61,385 bases of DNA from an uncultured Candidatus Saccharibacteria bacterium (lineage in GTDB: Bacteria > Patescibacteriota > Saccharimonadia > Saccharimonadales > Saccharimonadaceae), in contig CAMPBO010000003.1 of the NCBI GenBank assembly GCA_946638615.1, forward strand, positions 1 to 61,385, given 5' to 3'. Below are positions 41,236 through 50,525 of the stretch, piece by piece. The notes beneath the pieces are model-generated. The model did no database searches and was not told the origin of the DNA. It saw only the letters and a program-made list of their open reading frames with translations. The stretch's first letter is position 1. The number at the start of each line of letters is the position of its first letter. Made by a program: the position numbers and the translations under genes.

Positions 41236-41917
41236 ATTCTTTTCTAAAATAACTGAACTTTTTAGTACACCAGAATATATTGATTCCCTACTGCACGGAT
41301 TTTGGTTGACCATTCAAATATCGTATTTTGCGATTTTGATTGGAGTAATCCTCGGCACAATAATTGCGCTAATTGATACGGCAAAACCTTCGAAGTGGCT
41401 AATGATACCGAAATTTATTTGTCGAGCTTATACAACTGTGATTCGTGGCACACCGATGGCATTGCAACTTTTTATTATGTTCTTTGTGATTTTTGCAATT
41501 AAAGGATTCCCGAGTATTATTACTGCGATACTGGCATTTGGGCTCAACTCTGCAGCCTATACGGCAGAGGTTATTCGTGGAGGAATTTTGTCAGTAGATA
41601 AAGGCCAAACTGAAGCAGGACTGGCACTAGGACTGTCGCGAATGACAATTTTTATGCGAATTGTGGCGCCACAGGCGATAAAAAATATCATCCCGGCACT
41701 TGGTAACGAAATAATCACCGTGATAAAAGAGACTGCTATAGTAAGCATGGTGGGGATGTATGATCTTAACATGGCAGCAAAAGATATTGGTTCAGGCCAG
41801 AACATGGCAAGTTATATAGTGCCAATGTTTGTGGCGGCGTTATTCTATCTCGCAGTAATCTATGTGATTACGTTTATTGTCAAACAAATCGAGAAAAGTT
41901 TACGTAAAAGTGATTGA
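41228..41917 (+). CDS. Amino-acid ABC transporter permease (HisM/GlnP type)
   Basis: The 229-residue membrane protein has about five helices and the EAA loop (QTEAGLALGLSRMTIFMRIVAPQAIKNIIPALGNEIITVIKETAIVSMVG), plus the N-terminal RGTPMALQLFIMFF motif of the polar amino-acid family. It pairs with the binding protein upstream and the ATPase downstream. Translation is coupled to the upstream gene by the eight-base overlap. Confidence 0.95.
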   Translation: MNEFFSKITELFSTPEYIDSLLHGFWLTIQISYFAILIGVILGTIIALIDTAKPSKWLMIPKFICRAYTTVIRGTPMALQLFIMFFVIFAIKGFPSIITAILAFGLNSAAYTAEVIRGGILSVDKGQTEAGLALGLSRMTIFMRIVAPQAIKNIIPALGNEIITVIKETAIVSMVGMYDLNMAAKDIGSGQNMASYIVPMFVAALFYLAVIYVITFIVKQIEKSLRKSD

Positions 41918-41931
41918 GGGTGGAAAAATAA

Positions 41932-42663
41932 ATGAATGGTAATACGGATTTAAAAGTTAAAAATTTACGAAAATATTTTGGCTCCAATAAAGTACTGAAC
42001 GGAATTGATTTTGAGCTTAAAGAAGGCGAAAGAGTAGTAGTACTCGGACCATCAGGGTCGGGTAAGTCAACTTTCTTACGTTGCATTAATTGGATGGAAG
42101 AGCCAACGGCTGGTAAAATAATTTTGGATGACGTGTCGATTACTGAAAAAAATGTGCGGATGATGAGACGTCGTATTGGTATGGTGTTTCAGCATTTTAA
42201 TTTGATTAATAATCTGACGGTGATGGACAATTTGCTTTTGGCGCCAGTAAAATTGAAACTATTGAAACGCGACGCAGCAAAAAAGCGGGCGCAAGAACTT
42301 TTGAAGCATATTGGGCTACTCGATAAGGCTGATGCATTCCCTGCCAGTTTGTCGGGCGGGCAAAAACAACGCGTGGCGATTATTCGGGCAATGATGTTGT
42401 CGCCAGAAGTGTTGCTCTTTGACGAACCGACTTCGGCGCTCGATCCAGAATCAATTGGTGATGTGTTGTCCCTCATTCGCGAGCTGGCGGGGAGAGGCAT
42501 GACTTTCATAATCGTGACACACGAGATGAATTTTGCAAAAGAAATCGCAACGCGCATTGTATTTCTTGATAAAGGTAAAATTATTGAAGAGGGTACACCT
42601 GAAGAGTTTTTCAAGCACCCAAAAACCCCGCGAGTGCAAGAGTTCCTAAAGAAGGTATTATAG
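41932..42663 (+). CDS. Amino-acid ABC transporter ATP-binding protein
   Basis: The 243-residue ATPase has Walker A GPSGSGKST, Q-loop MVFQHFNLI, signature LSGGQKQRV, Walker B VLLFDEPTSALDPE and switch histidine VTHEMNF, as in GlnQ/HisP. It powers the importer. GAGGGTGG lies about ten bases before ATG. It ends two bases from the convergent metallopeptidase gene. Confidence 0.96.
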   Translation: MNGNTDLKVKNLRKYFGSNKVLNGIDFELKEGERVVVLGPSGSGKSTFLRCINWMEEPTAGKIILDDVSITEKNVRMMRRRIGMVFQHFNLINNLTVMDNLLLAPVKLKLLKRDAAKKRAQELLKHIGLLDKADAFPASLSGGQKQRVAIIRAMMLSPEVLLFDEPTSALDPESIGDVLSLIRELAGRGMTFIIVTHEMNFAKEIATRIVFLDKGKIIEEGTPEEFFKHPKTPRVQEFLKKVL

Positions 42664-42665
42664 AT

Positions 42666-44051
42666 TTAAGAGACCTTAGACTCATAGACGAGGCGAGATT
42701 GGTTTTCGTCTAGGATGTTGGATTTACCAGAGAGAAAAAGGTTATCAAGAAGATCTGGATCGTCAATATGATCTTCAATATAATGCCAGACAAGATTGGC
42801 GCCATTATAGTAAACTAAGTCTTTGTTATTAGGGAGTTCGCCCGTGCCGCGAAAGCAGCGCATGGTACGGTTAAAGATAGCGTCATCTTTAGCATGAAAC
42901 CTAGTGGATTTTTCGGTTGAAGACTCTTCGGGCTTACACTTTTTGAGATAAAGGAGTTTCTGTTGAATATCAAAAACTTCGCGAAAATTTTTGCCTTTGA
43001 AATTTGCGAGTCCAATATTAATATAATGCTCAACACCAGAGTCGGAATATTTACCCTCAACAGCTTGCTCGCAACATTTAGCGATACCCTCATCGATTAC
43101 TTCGTTCCCTGGAAGCTCGTGAGACATTGCAGAAATCCCATAATCTTCATAAACCATAGCTCGATAGGCATGAGTACATAGCTCGTGTGCAAGAATCTTT
43201 TTGAGTCCAAGTCTTGAAAAGTTACCAGAGGCGCGTTCGACTGGAAAGATAATAACACGTTTATCATGATTAACTGAGACACTGCTGTCATCCTTGCTCA
43301 TAACAGCTCGATAGTCAGTATGCTCTAACCCGATTTCTTCGGTAATTATTTCATTGGCAATATTGCAAGCTTCTTCTGTGGTAAATTCGTCTTTATCTTC
43401 TGGAATATGTTGCCAGAAATTTTCGAACAATAAATTTATCATCTCCGAAAAACGCTCTACTGTTTCTGGGCTGGGTTTAAAACGTTCAGATGATACTGGT
43501 TTCAGTTCGCCTATCTCAGAAATAAGCGAATCATATATCTTTTTGTCATCTTCAGATAAAATGTCAACTGGAATGGATGCTAACCCTTCGGACAGAAGAG
43601 AATAGAAAGTGTCCTCGTCGGGGGTGCCGTAAAGCGCTTCGTTGGTGAAGCGATGCGTTTCCGCGTAGGTGGCTTTTTCTTCGGGAGTGACAGCCGAATT
43701 GTACGAGATGCAATCTTGGACAAAGGCATTCTTCTTGGCAACATCATCAGTAATAATCTGGAGGGTAAGTTCTTCTACGTTGGACAAAGTCGCAGTACCC
43801 ATCTGCTCATAAACATCGGCAATGGTTTTTAGATTTGAAGCTATGCTTTCTTCATCAATATTACCCTGCTCAAAATTTGGTCTAGTCAAGTTGGGATTGT
43901 TAAAAAATTCAGCCTTAGCGGTAGCACGATTGGTGGGATTTAATACTTCATAAACAGTAATACTAGTGCTGGAAGCTTTTTCTAGAAGTTCGGAAAAATC
44001 GGAAGATTTTTCGATTTCTGTTTGATTACTAAATGTATTAAGATTTTCCAT
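42666..44051 (-). CDS. DUF1704/MATCAP-like zinc metallopeptidase
   Basis: The 461-residue protein has an HExxxH site, KKILAHELCTHAYR, followed by VIDEGIAKCCEQ, which supplies a likely third ligand glutamate. This pair of motifs and their spacing fit the DUF1704 family, whose animal members are tyrosine carboxypeptidases. Bacterial substrates are unknown. There is no signal peptide, so it acts in the cytoplasm or is released another way. A GAAAGGG site precedes the ATG, with TATAAT further upstream. Confidence 0.65.
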   Translation of the reverse strand: MENLNTFSNQTEIEKSSDFSELLEKASSTSITVYEVLNPTNRATAKAEFFNNPNLTRPNFEQGNIDEESIASNLKTIADVYEQMGTATLSNVEELTLQIITDDVAKKNAFVQDCISYNSAVTPEEKATYAETHRFTNEALYGTPDEDTFYSLLSEGLASIPVDILSEDDKKIYDSLISEIGELKPVSSERFKPSPETVERFSEMINLLFENFWQHIPEDKDEFTTEEACNIANEIITEEIGLEHTDYRAVMSKDDSSVSVNHDKRVIIFPVERASGNFSRLGLKKILAHELCTHAYRAMVYEDYGISAMSHELPGNEVIDEGIAKCCEQAVEGKYSDSGVEHYINIGLANFKGKNFREVFDIQQKLLYLKKCKPEESSTEKSTRFHAKDDAIFNRTMRCFRGTGELPNNKDLVYYNGANLVWHYIEDHIDDPDLLDNLFLSGKSNILDENQSRLVYESKVS

Positions 44052-44073
44052 AAGCCCTTTCTATCATGATTAT

Positions 44074-44106
44074 ATCAAAAAACTCCTTTTTACGGGAGTT
44101 TTTGAT
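44074..44106. terminator. Terminator after ndk
   Basis: TCAAAAAACTCC-TTTTTAC-GGGAGTTTTTGA. It lies after ndk on the minus strand and just before the metallopeptidase gene. Confidence 0.85.
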
Positions 44107-44117
44107 ACGGTGTGTGC

Positions 44118-44633
44118 TTAACGGGTGTATTTTTCGTTAAGGTCAGAGTAGTCGTAAAGCTCGTTGGCGTTGAACCAAAGATCGATTTCCTTTTTGGCTT
44201 CTTCGGCATTAGATGAAGCGTGGACAAGATTAGGAACACCTGTACCTTTAGCATCAGAATAGCCGAAGCTCATGTGAGAATAGTCACCACGAATAGTACC
44301 CATTTCGGCAGATTTTGGCTCAGTAGGACCAACAATCTTGCGAACTAAAGGAATAGCTTCGACGCCTTCTAATACCATGGCGATAACTGGCCCAGTCATC
44401 ATGTATTCAACATTGTAACGAAAAACTTGTTCGCCACGACGAGTAATCATTTGGCCAATACCCTCATAGTGTTCACGATACAGATGTTCGTCTGGCATAA
44501 CCATCTTCATGCCAACGATTTTAAGACCAACACGCTCGAAACGATGAATAATCTCACCAATGATGCCGCGCTGGACAGTGTCAGGCTTTAATACTACTAA
44601 ACTTCTTTGAATAAAATCTTCTGATTTTGACAT
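44118..44633 (-). CDS. ndk: Nucleoside diphosphate kinase, long form
   Basis: The 171-residue enzyme balances NTP pools. It has RSLVVLKPDTVQRG, the GTIRGDYSH motif and the catalytic histidine in NLVHASSN. The segment before the histidine (MSFGYSDAKGTGV) and the tail after it (KKEIDLWFNANELYDYSDLNEKYTR) are longer than in the usual ~140-residue bacterial enzyme, a form I associate with archaeal and CPR sequences. AAGGAG precedes the ATG. Confidence 0.95.
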   Translation of the reverse strand: MSKSEDFIQRSLVVLKPDTVQRGIIGEIIHRFERVGLKIVGMKMVMPDEHLYREHYEGIGQMITRRGEQVFRYNVEYMMTGPVIAMVLEGVEAIPLVRKIVGPTEPKSAEMGTIRGDYSHMSFGYSDAKGTGVPNLVHASSNAEEAKKEIDLWFNANELYDYSDLNEKYTR

Positions 44634-44700
44634 AAAACTCCTTTTCGCAATTATATCATAGATTTAACTTTTTAATCGTCTTCTGTACTACGTTATAAGC

Positions 44701-44776
44701 GGGTCCTGCTGGACTTTTCCTTCCCGCGACTCCTCCCTGACGGGAGCTTCGCGGGAACCCTCCCAAGTCCGTCACC
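44701..44776. repeat. GGTCCTG palindromic element, best copy, upstream of xer
   Basis: GGGTCCTGCT, stem GGACTT/AAGTCC, inner stem TTCCCGCGA/TCGCGGGAA with a tip hairpin, then GTCACC. It lies 15 bases before the xer promoter. Related copies are at 15963, 19036 and 58748. Confidence 0.65.
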
Positions 44777-44790
44777 TGTCAGTAACATGC

Positions 44791-44796
44791 TATAAT
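44791..44796 (+). promoter_or_regulatory. Extended -10 promoter, leaderless start of xer
   Basis: TGC-TATAAT followed by six bases and ATG. Confidence 0.6.
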
Positions 44797-44802
44797 GAAA
44801 AC

Positions 44803-45741
44803 ATGGATATTTATGAGCTGATCAATGATTTTTTGGAACATCTTGAGATTGAAGCTGGACGAAGTAAGCGGACGGTTGAGAATTATCGGCTATACCTAGA
44901 GAGGTTTGCGGAGCTTTCAGAAGAGATTCTAGGTAAGGGCGAACTTAAAGCGCAAGATATAGATAAGGAACTTCTTAGAAAATATAGGTTAAAATTAAAT
45001 CGTTATGGCTCAGAGATGGGCGGAGATGATCTTAAGGTAATTACACAAACTTATCATTTAATTGCGCTTCGAGGTTTTTTGAAATATTTAGCAAGAAGAG
45101 ATATTAAATCGCTTGACCCCTCGCTAGTGGATTTACCAAAGGCGGCCAGGAAACAAGTGACATTTCTTCATTTTGATGAAGTAGAAGATATGCTTGGGCA
45201 GATTGATTTGTCAACGGAGTCTGGGCTGAGAGACAGAGCAATTATCGAACTGTTGTATTCAGGTGGGCTACGGGTGTCTGAACTAGTTGGGCTAAATCGT
45301 GACTCGATTAATTTGGATAGACGAGAATTTATGGTGAGAGGTAAGGGTTCTAAGGACCGACCGATTTTTATTTCTCAGTCGGCGGCAGACAGAGTGCGAG
45401 ATTACTTGGACGCTAGGACTGATTCCCTACCGGCGTTGTTTTTAAATAATTCAAAGCATACACAAGCGGTAGATACTTCGGGAGATTATCGGCGAATGAC
45501 AGCGAGGTCGGTCGAAAGAATCGTGGAAAAATACGCAAGGTTGGCTGGGATCACCAAGCATGTGTCACCACACACTCTTAGACATTCGTTTGCGACAGAT
45601 TTATTGATGAATGGGGCGGATTTACGTTCGGTGCAATCAATGCTGGGACATGCGGATATTTCGACCACACAGATTTACACACACGTAACCGATAAACATT
45701 TAAAAGAGATTCACGATAAGTTTCATAGCGAGACGAGCTAG
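44803..45741 (+). CDS. xerC: XerC/XerD tyrosine recombinase
   Basis: The 312-residue recombinase has an N-terminal SAM-like core-binding domain and a catalytic domain with the full set: R in SGGLRVSELVGL, K in GKGSKDRPIFIS, HTLRHSFATDLL (H and R), H in LGHADISTTQIYTHV with the nucleophile Tyr. It most likely resolves chromosome dimers at dif, the only such gene in the window. No integrase-specific arm-binding domain is present. Confidence 0.9.
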   Translation: MDIYELINDFLEHLEIEAGRSKRTVENYRLYLERFAELSEEILGKGELKAQDIDKELLRKYRLKLNRYGSEMGGDDLKVITQTYHLIALRGFLKYLARRDIKSLDPSLVDLPKAARKQVTFLHFDEVEDMLGQIDLSTESGLRDRAIIELLYSGGLRVSELVGLNRDSINLDRREFMVRGKGSKDRPIFISQSAADRVRDYLDARTDSLPALFLNNSKHTQAVDTSGDYRRMTARSVERIVEKYARLAGITKHVSPHTLRHSFATDLLMNGADLRSVQSMLGHADISTTQIYTHVTDKHLKEIHDKFHSETS

Positions 45742-45771
45742 GGATATTTTTAGGAAAAGCTTTTTAGCTTG

Positions 45772-48210
45772 TTACTTAACTACACAACGGATAGAATAAG
45801 TAGGACCGTTATTTTGGATATTATATGGTGTATATATATTGTTGTTTGAAACACTAATACCGCTACTTGATGTCAGATAATATCCAGAATTAACAGCAGA
45901 TAGATAAAAGTTTGATACATAATTAACTGTTGATAATCTAAGTAGAGAGGCTTTTTTCGCGGCAAATATGCTTTGATAGTTTTGGCTGCTCGCAATTTTC
46001 CAGCCTTTGGGACAAATATCTTGTGCTTTTTCTTTGCCGTCATACGAGGAGCCCACCCAAGCCGCTACAGGATTATAGAAAATTCTGCTATTACTAATAG
46101 CCATTACCACTGGCGATGTTCCCATTACCTGCTGGGCATATCCACCTAGATATTGGGCAATATAGCCTTGACAACCCTGAGCACAGGCCATAGGATTTGG
46201 CGAACTTGCACATGCCTGACATACGCTAGCTATACTATTACCGGCAGCACTGATTGTATTCATAGTTTCGCTAGACAACGTAACCATCGGAAAACTAGCT
46301 GGGTTGGTAAAATTGGATTGAGAACTTTGAAGGTTCTGATAGATGCTGAGATCTTGAGTCATCCAACAAACATTATCAATATGTCTTACGGTATAGGGTT
46401 TTTCGTCGCGATGATCGTAGATCGTATAATCACCCGTAGAGGCTAATGAAGCGCAATGGTCTATGGTAAAATCTTGCATATAATATTTCTGATTGGCTGG
46501 GTATTGAATTTTTTCCCATTGGGCGTAGAGAGTTATAGTGGTGGTGGAACTAGTTGAGGCTGGAGCCACAAAAGTAGCTCCATTAGCATAAGATTGCCCA
46601 TTGCCATTCGCAGAAGTATTCCAGCCTTTGAATGTATAGCCAGTCCGTGAAAAAGCGTTGCCCGCAAGCTTCGCTGAGCTACCAAAATTAATGGATTGAT
46701 TAGCCATGCTACCACTAGTACTACCATTCCCATTAAAAGAAATTATAAAAGGACGACAAGGAGACGTATATGTGATATTAGGGCTATTAAAGGCGCTACG
46801 CGTTTCGCAAGGAATGATTTTATCATTTATAAAAGCAAAGACATTCCAGGTACCTCCCTCACCTACGGCATTACTTGCAGTAAAAGTTCTGTTTAGGTTT
46901 AATTTGCCTGAGGAAGTAACTGTTACGGTAGCACTAGTGATGTTTGAGTTTTTATCACTATAATTGTCAACATAATAATAATATTTGTCGCCACCAAGAG
47001 TGTTGATTTTAAAAATCTCTTCACGACAAGAGCCTGTACAGTCTATGTTTAGAGTAGCAATGGCTGGTTGCCCAGGGATAAAACTAGCTGCCTTATTGTT
47101 GTAAAATGCCGTAAAGCTTTGGCCGTCAGTACGAACTCCATGGACATGAGAATCAAGATCTCTATGAGCAGTAGTCCAAGAAAGTTTGATGGTAATTTCT
47201 TCGTTCCACATAGCATAAAGATAAATGATACTATTAGAACTTAAGTTCGGTGCAGTGTATTTGCATTTGTCACCCTCGGCGGTAACATTGCCAAAATTAT
47301 TGACCTTACAAAGGTTATTTTCCCAAGAAACGTTACCACCAGTAAGATCTTGTCGAAGACTCCAGCCAACAAAACCAGCATTATTCTCATAACGAGGAAT
47401 ATAAACCGATTCTCCAGGGTAAACGGTTTGACGCACAACTGGGACACTAGGACCGCCGTTGCTCATATATATAATAGTAACTCTAGATTTATTACGATTG
47501 ACGGTATCTGGTGGACTATAAAGACGCATGACAGTAGAAATAGCTGTAGGTGTATCGGCACCAGTGCCATACCAACAAGTACGAATATAGAAATCATAAA
47601 ATCCAGAACCTCGTGACGGTGAAGTAGATCCGACAATTTGAGTGGAATTAGAATCTTTTACGGCGATTACATAAATCCCCTCGGCACGATAAAGATTAGA
47701 GCTAGTCGTGGAACCAATAAGACTATCGGCGCTCGATGCTTCTTCTGCAGAATAGATCAAACGAGGAAAAGTTGCAGCGGGCTTGAAATAATTGCTACTA
47801 TATCCGACATAAGCGTTCGCTGGATTAGTATTGAGGGCTCGTGGGTTAATAATAAAACCATGGTTTTTTAAAACATCACTATTTTGAACTTCTTGACAAG
47901 TCTGAGGAGAATAATTTAGATAATCCGTGCCGTCTGTTGCAGGGTCAATTGCATTATCAATAATTTTATCCCAAAGTTGAATATATGGATCATCTATGCT
48001 GGCATCAATACCAGTAACATAGGCGGAATGAATAAAACGTAGTGCTTCAGCCTGGACGTCAATCTCTTCGCGAGCAAGAGTAGTCTCAAGAGCGGTTTCA
48101 ACGCTTGAAGTGCCACCTGTCATAACAGCTACCACAGCAATGGCTACCATTGAAAAAATACCTATAGCTAGAGATACCTCAACCAATGTATCACCCACTC
48201 GTCTCTTCAT
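45772..48210 (-). CDS. Prepilin-like adhesin with InlB B-repeats and FISUMP domain
   Basis: The 812-residue protein starts with a type IV prepilin leader, MKRRVGDTLVEVSLAIGIFSMVAIAVVAVM (cleavage G6/D7). It continues with a pilin-like helix, an InlB B-repeat/Listeria-Bacteroides repeat (about residues 240-330, NAGFVGWS), a second repeat (about 480-545, YTFKGWNTSANGNG) and a C-terminal FISUMP domain (YTVRHIDNVCWMTQDLS...CPKGWKIASS...YSIRCVVK). It is probably a pilus-tip or surface adhesin processed by the PilD encoded next to it. TGA-TATAAT lies six bases before ATG. Confidence 0.85.
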   Translation of the reverse strand: MKRRVGDTLVEVSLAIGIFSMVAIAVVAVMTGGTSSVETALETTLAREEIDVQAEALRFIHSAYVTGIDASIDDPYIQLWDKIIDNAIDPATDGTDYLNYSPQTCQEVQNSDVLKNHGFIINPRALNTNPANAYVGYSSNYFKPAATFPRLIYSAEEASSADSLIGSTTSSNLYRAEGIYVIAVKDSNSTQIVGSTSPSRGSGFYDFYIRTCWYGTGADTPTAISTVMRLYSPPDTVNRNKSRVTIIYMSNGGPSVPVVRQTVYPGESVYIPRYENNAGFVGWSLRQDLTGGNVSWENNLCKVNNFGNVTAEGDKCKYTAPNLSSNSIIYLYAMWNEEITIKLSWTTAHRDLDSHVHGVRTDGQSFTAFYNNKAASFIPGQPAIATLNIDCTGSCREEIFKINTLGGDKYYYYVDNYSDKNSNITSATVTVTSSGKLNLNRTFTASNAVGEGGTWNVFAFINDKIIPCETRSAFNSPNITYTSPCRPFIISFNGNGSTSGSMANQSINFGSSAKLAGNAFSRTGYTFKGWNTSANGNGQSYANGATFVAPASTSSTTTITLYAQWEKIQYPANQKYYMQDFTIDHCASLASTGDYTIYDHRDEKPYTVRHIDNVCWMTQDLSIYQNLQSSQSNFTNPASFPMVTLSSETMNTISAAGNSIASVCQACASSPNPMACAQGCQGYIAQYLGGYAQQVMGTSPVVMAISNSRIFYNPVAAWVGSSYDGKEKAQDICPKGWKIASSQNYQSIFAAKKASLLRLSTVNYVSNFYLSAVNSGYYLTSSSGISVSNNNIYTPYNIQNNGPTYSIRCVVK

Positions 48211-48216
48211 AATTTT

Positions 48217-48222
48217 ATTATA
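48217..48222 (-). promoter_or_regulatory. Extended -10 promoter, leaderless start of pilus adhesin
   Basis: TGA-TATAAT on the minus strand, six bases before the ATG at 48210; it overlaps the pilD stop. Confidence 0.6.
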
Positions 48223-49021
48223 TCATGCTTATGAAAAAATCCGCAAAAGATAATGTTAAAACGAATGCCATTACTAAGAATGGGCCAAAATGAATTTTGT
48301 AATGACGCTTCCCTTTTTGTAAAGGAATTGTAACGACGCAAGCAAAAAAATTAGAAAGAAAGAGTACGATAAGAGCATACCAAGGACTCATAAGTGCAAT
48401 TCCAATAGCCGTGCCGAGTAACCAATCTCCATTACCAACCCATTTGCCTCTTGAAATGAGGTAAAGCAAAAGGTAAAGCCCACCTAAAATTAGCACCGAT
48501 GAAAGCGGAGCAATAATATTTTCAAATGAAAATGGCGCAACTAAAAGCAAGGTCCATTCTTTCAGGATTAGTATAATTATAGCACAAATAATTGAAAAAG
48601 TCAAGCAAAAGCTCGGTAGTTCACCATAGGCTCCGTCGTAGATTGCCAAAAAACTTAGGCTTAAAGTAAGCACTAGCGTCATTACGAAAATTGCCCAGTC
48701 TAGCGGCATGGCGGTTTCAAGATTAATGGTTGTGCCTAAAATCAAAAAAGCAAGGGCGAGCCCTAGCTCGGAAAAGAATTCGAGTAGGCCAATTTTGTTG
48801 CCACATTTACGACATTTTCCTTTTAGAAATAGCCACGAAAATATTGGAATGTTATCGTACCATTTTATTTTGTTTTTGCATGAAAGACAGACTGAATGGT
48901 TGCCAAGTGGTTCATAATCCTTCTGGGTTTCTTTTAAGCGTAGTCGACGAGCCTGGCAACAAAGATAAGAACCCAAACAGGCTCCAATGATAAATAAAAA
49001 TATGAAAAACATAACCTGCAT
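48218..49021 (-). CDS. pilD: Prepilin peptidase
   Basis: The 267-residue membrane aspartic protease (A24) cleaves and methylates prepilins. Two CxxC pairs are intact in the cytoplasmic loop (CLSCKNKIKWYDNIP...KGKCRKCG). The catalytic aspartates are in FLAIYDGAYGELPSF and the GxGD motif VGNGDWLLGTAIG. About seven membrane helices are predicted. TGC-TAAAAT lies six bases before ATG. Confidence 0.93.
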   Translation of the reverse strand: MQVMFFIFLFIIGACLGSYLCCQARRLRLKETQKDYEPLGNHSVCLSCKNKIKWYDNIPIFSWLFLKGKCRKCGNKIGLLEFFSELGLALAFLILGTTINLETAMPLDWAIFVMTLVLTLSLSFLAIYDGAYGELPSFCLTFSIICAIIILILKEWTLLLVAPFSFENIIAPLSSVLILGGLYLLLYLISRGKWVGNGDWLLGTAIGIALMSPWYALIVLFLSNFFACVVTIPLQKGKRHYKIHFGPFLVMAFVLTLSFADFFISMI

Positions 49022-49027
49022 AATTAT

Positions 49028-49033
49028 ATTTTA
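49028..49033 (-). promoter_or_regulatory. Extended -10 promoter, leaderless start of pilD
   Basis: TGC-TAAAAT on the minus strand, six bases before the pilD ATG. Confidence 0.5.
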
Positions 49034-49085
49034 GCATAACTTGTTTTCTAATGAAAAATAATTTATAATGACGCTAAGGAGAAAT

Positions 49086-49655
49086 ATGAAGCAGGGTGCA
49101 AAAAAGAGAAAAGGGTTTACGATTATCGAAGTAGTTTTGGTGCTTGGAATTGCTGGTTTAATTTTTCTTATGGTGTTTGTAGCCTTACCAGCCCTACAGA
49201 GAAATTCGCGTGATGCAAGAAGACGTGATGATATGATAACTTTTGCAGATGCGTTTAAAAAATACCAATCCAACAATCGCGGTACATCACCAACTACAGC
49301 CGAAAGTGGGTCCACTACGGTAGTAGCAACAGCATCACTCTATACCAATACCAGTATTCAAGCGAATTCTTGGGCGGGGTTTTACCGTGATTATTTGCCA
49401 AATCCTTTTAAGGATCCCTCGGGAGATGATTACCGAATAGTAGCAGCACAATGTTTGCCTGCAACATCTACTGGAAAATGTACTGGAACAGCACAAAATT
49501 TAATAAATAGCGTTGGAGATAATACTAATCACTCTATTTTCGTGATAATACAAGCATCCTGCCAAGGTGAAGCAGTTGTCGGAGCGTCGAATCCTAGAAA
49601 GGCTGCGATATTATACAACTTGGAAGGTGGTGGAATATATTGCGGAGATATGTAA
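49086..49655 (+). CDS. Type IV pilin
   Basis: Start at MKQGAKKRKGFTIIEV (49086), because AAGGAG precedes it by six bases; an ATG at 49068 lies upstream of that site. The 189-residue prepilin has the G/FTIIEV cleavage site and hydrophobic helix (VVLVLGIAGLIFLMVFVALPALQ), then a globular part with cysteines C117, C124 and C171/C187 likely forming disulfides. It shares its N-terminus almost exactly with the next pilin, so the pair arose by duplication. Confidence 0.9.
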   Translation: MKQGAKKRKGFTIIEVVLVLGIAGLIFLMVFVALPALQRNSRDARRRDDMITFADAFKKYQSNNRGTSPTTAESGSTTVVATASLYTNTSIQANSWAGFYRDYLPNPFKDPSGDDYRIVAAQCLPATSTGKCTGTAQNLINSVGDNTNHSIFVIIQASCQGEAVVGASNPRKAAILYNLEGGGIYCGDM

Positions 49656-49773
49656 TTCAGCTAGCGACGAGAAAAGCTATTGCTTTTTTGATGAAAATTT
49701 GTTACGCTTAGGTAAAGACTATGTCACTAAGATGTCCTAGGGTACATAGGATAAAATTAAGAAAGGATTATAT

Positions 49774-50313
49774 ATGGCTAAGGATAATATCAAATCTAAA
49801 AAAGGGTTTACGATTATCGAAGTCGTGCTCGTGCTTGCTATCGCGGGTTTAATCTTCCTGATGGTGTTCGTAGCCTTGCCAGCGCTTCAACGCTCGCAGA
49901 GGGACACACAGAGGCGGGATGATATGGGTAGGTTCATTTCGCAGCTTGCACAATATCAAGCCAACAACAATAATCAGGTGCCTGGAAAACCTGGTACACT
50001 AAACGACTGGACAAATTTCGTTACTAATTATTTACGAGTCGGCGGTGATACTTTTCAAGATCCAAATGGTAGCGATTATTCAGTAGCTAGTGTTTGTGTT
50101 ATGTCAAATGACACTACTTGCGCCAGTAATTCACTTGGTTCAAAAGTAAAACCAGATGCAGCCTTAACTTGGGATGGAAACAAGAATCAAATTATGGTCT
50201 ATACTAATGCTCGTTGCAATGGAGAAAAAGCGGTTTATGTAGCAAATTCCCCAAACCAAATAGCGATTCGTTATAAGCTAGAAGGTGCTGGCATTTATTG
50301 CGGCAATAACTAA
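49774..50313 (+). CDS. Type IV pilin
   Basis: The 179-residue prepilin has MAKDNIKSKKGFTIIEVVLVL and the same helix as the preceding pilin, an Asn/Gln-rich middle and a conserved C-terminus GAGIYCGNN (GGGIYCGDM in its neighbour). AGAAAGGA precedes the ATG. The 118-bp gap before it holds a small palindrome around CCTAGG (49735) and possibly its own promoter. A terminator follows, so it may be the major pilin. Confidence 0.9.
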   Translation: MAKDNIKSKKGFTIIEVVLVLAIAGLIFLMVFVALPALQRSQRDTQRRDDMGRFISQLAQYQANNNNQVPGKPGTLNDWTNFVTNYLRVGGDTFQDPNGSDYSVASVCVMSNDTTCASNSLGSKVKPDAALTWDGNKNQIMVYTNARCNGEKAVYVANSPNQIAIRYKLEGAGIYCGNN

Positions 50314-50325
50314 TTCTTGATTAGA

Positions 50326-50356
50326 CTAAAATCACCCCCCAAGGGGTGATTTTTAG
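50326..50356 (+). terminator. Terminator after the pilin genes
   Basis: CTAAAATCACCCC-CCAA-GGGGTGATTTTTAG, 12 bases after the stop of the second pilin. Confidence 0.85.
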
Positions 50357-50386
50357 TGCCGTATAATAAATTATAATTCCCTACCA

Positions 50387-50497
50387 ATGGGGTTGGTCTC
50401 GACACAAGAAAATATCAGTGTTAGTTTGACTACGCTCAGTGCATTACTTGCTGGTGTAGTTTTATCAAGAGTATATGATACATGGTTCAAAAAATAA
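50387..50497 (+). CDS. Possible 36-residue small membrane peptide
   Basis: A short frame, MGLVSTQENISVSLTTLSAL..., with one hydrophobic segment and a basic end (DTWFKK), preceded by TATAAT at 50372-50377 but with no ribosome site. It lies in the ~210-bp gap between the pilins and pilC, which otherwise holds only the pilin terminator. Weakly supported. Confidence 0.25.
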   Translation: MGLVSTQENISVSLTTLSALLAGVVLSRVYDTWFKK

Positions 50498-50525
50498 AAA
50501 GTATAGAATTATATGAATTTTTTAT

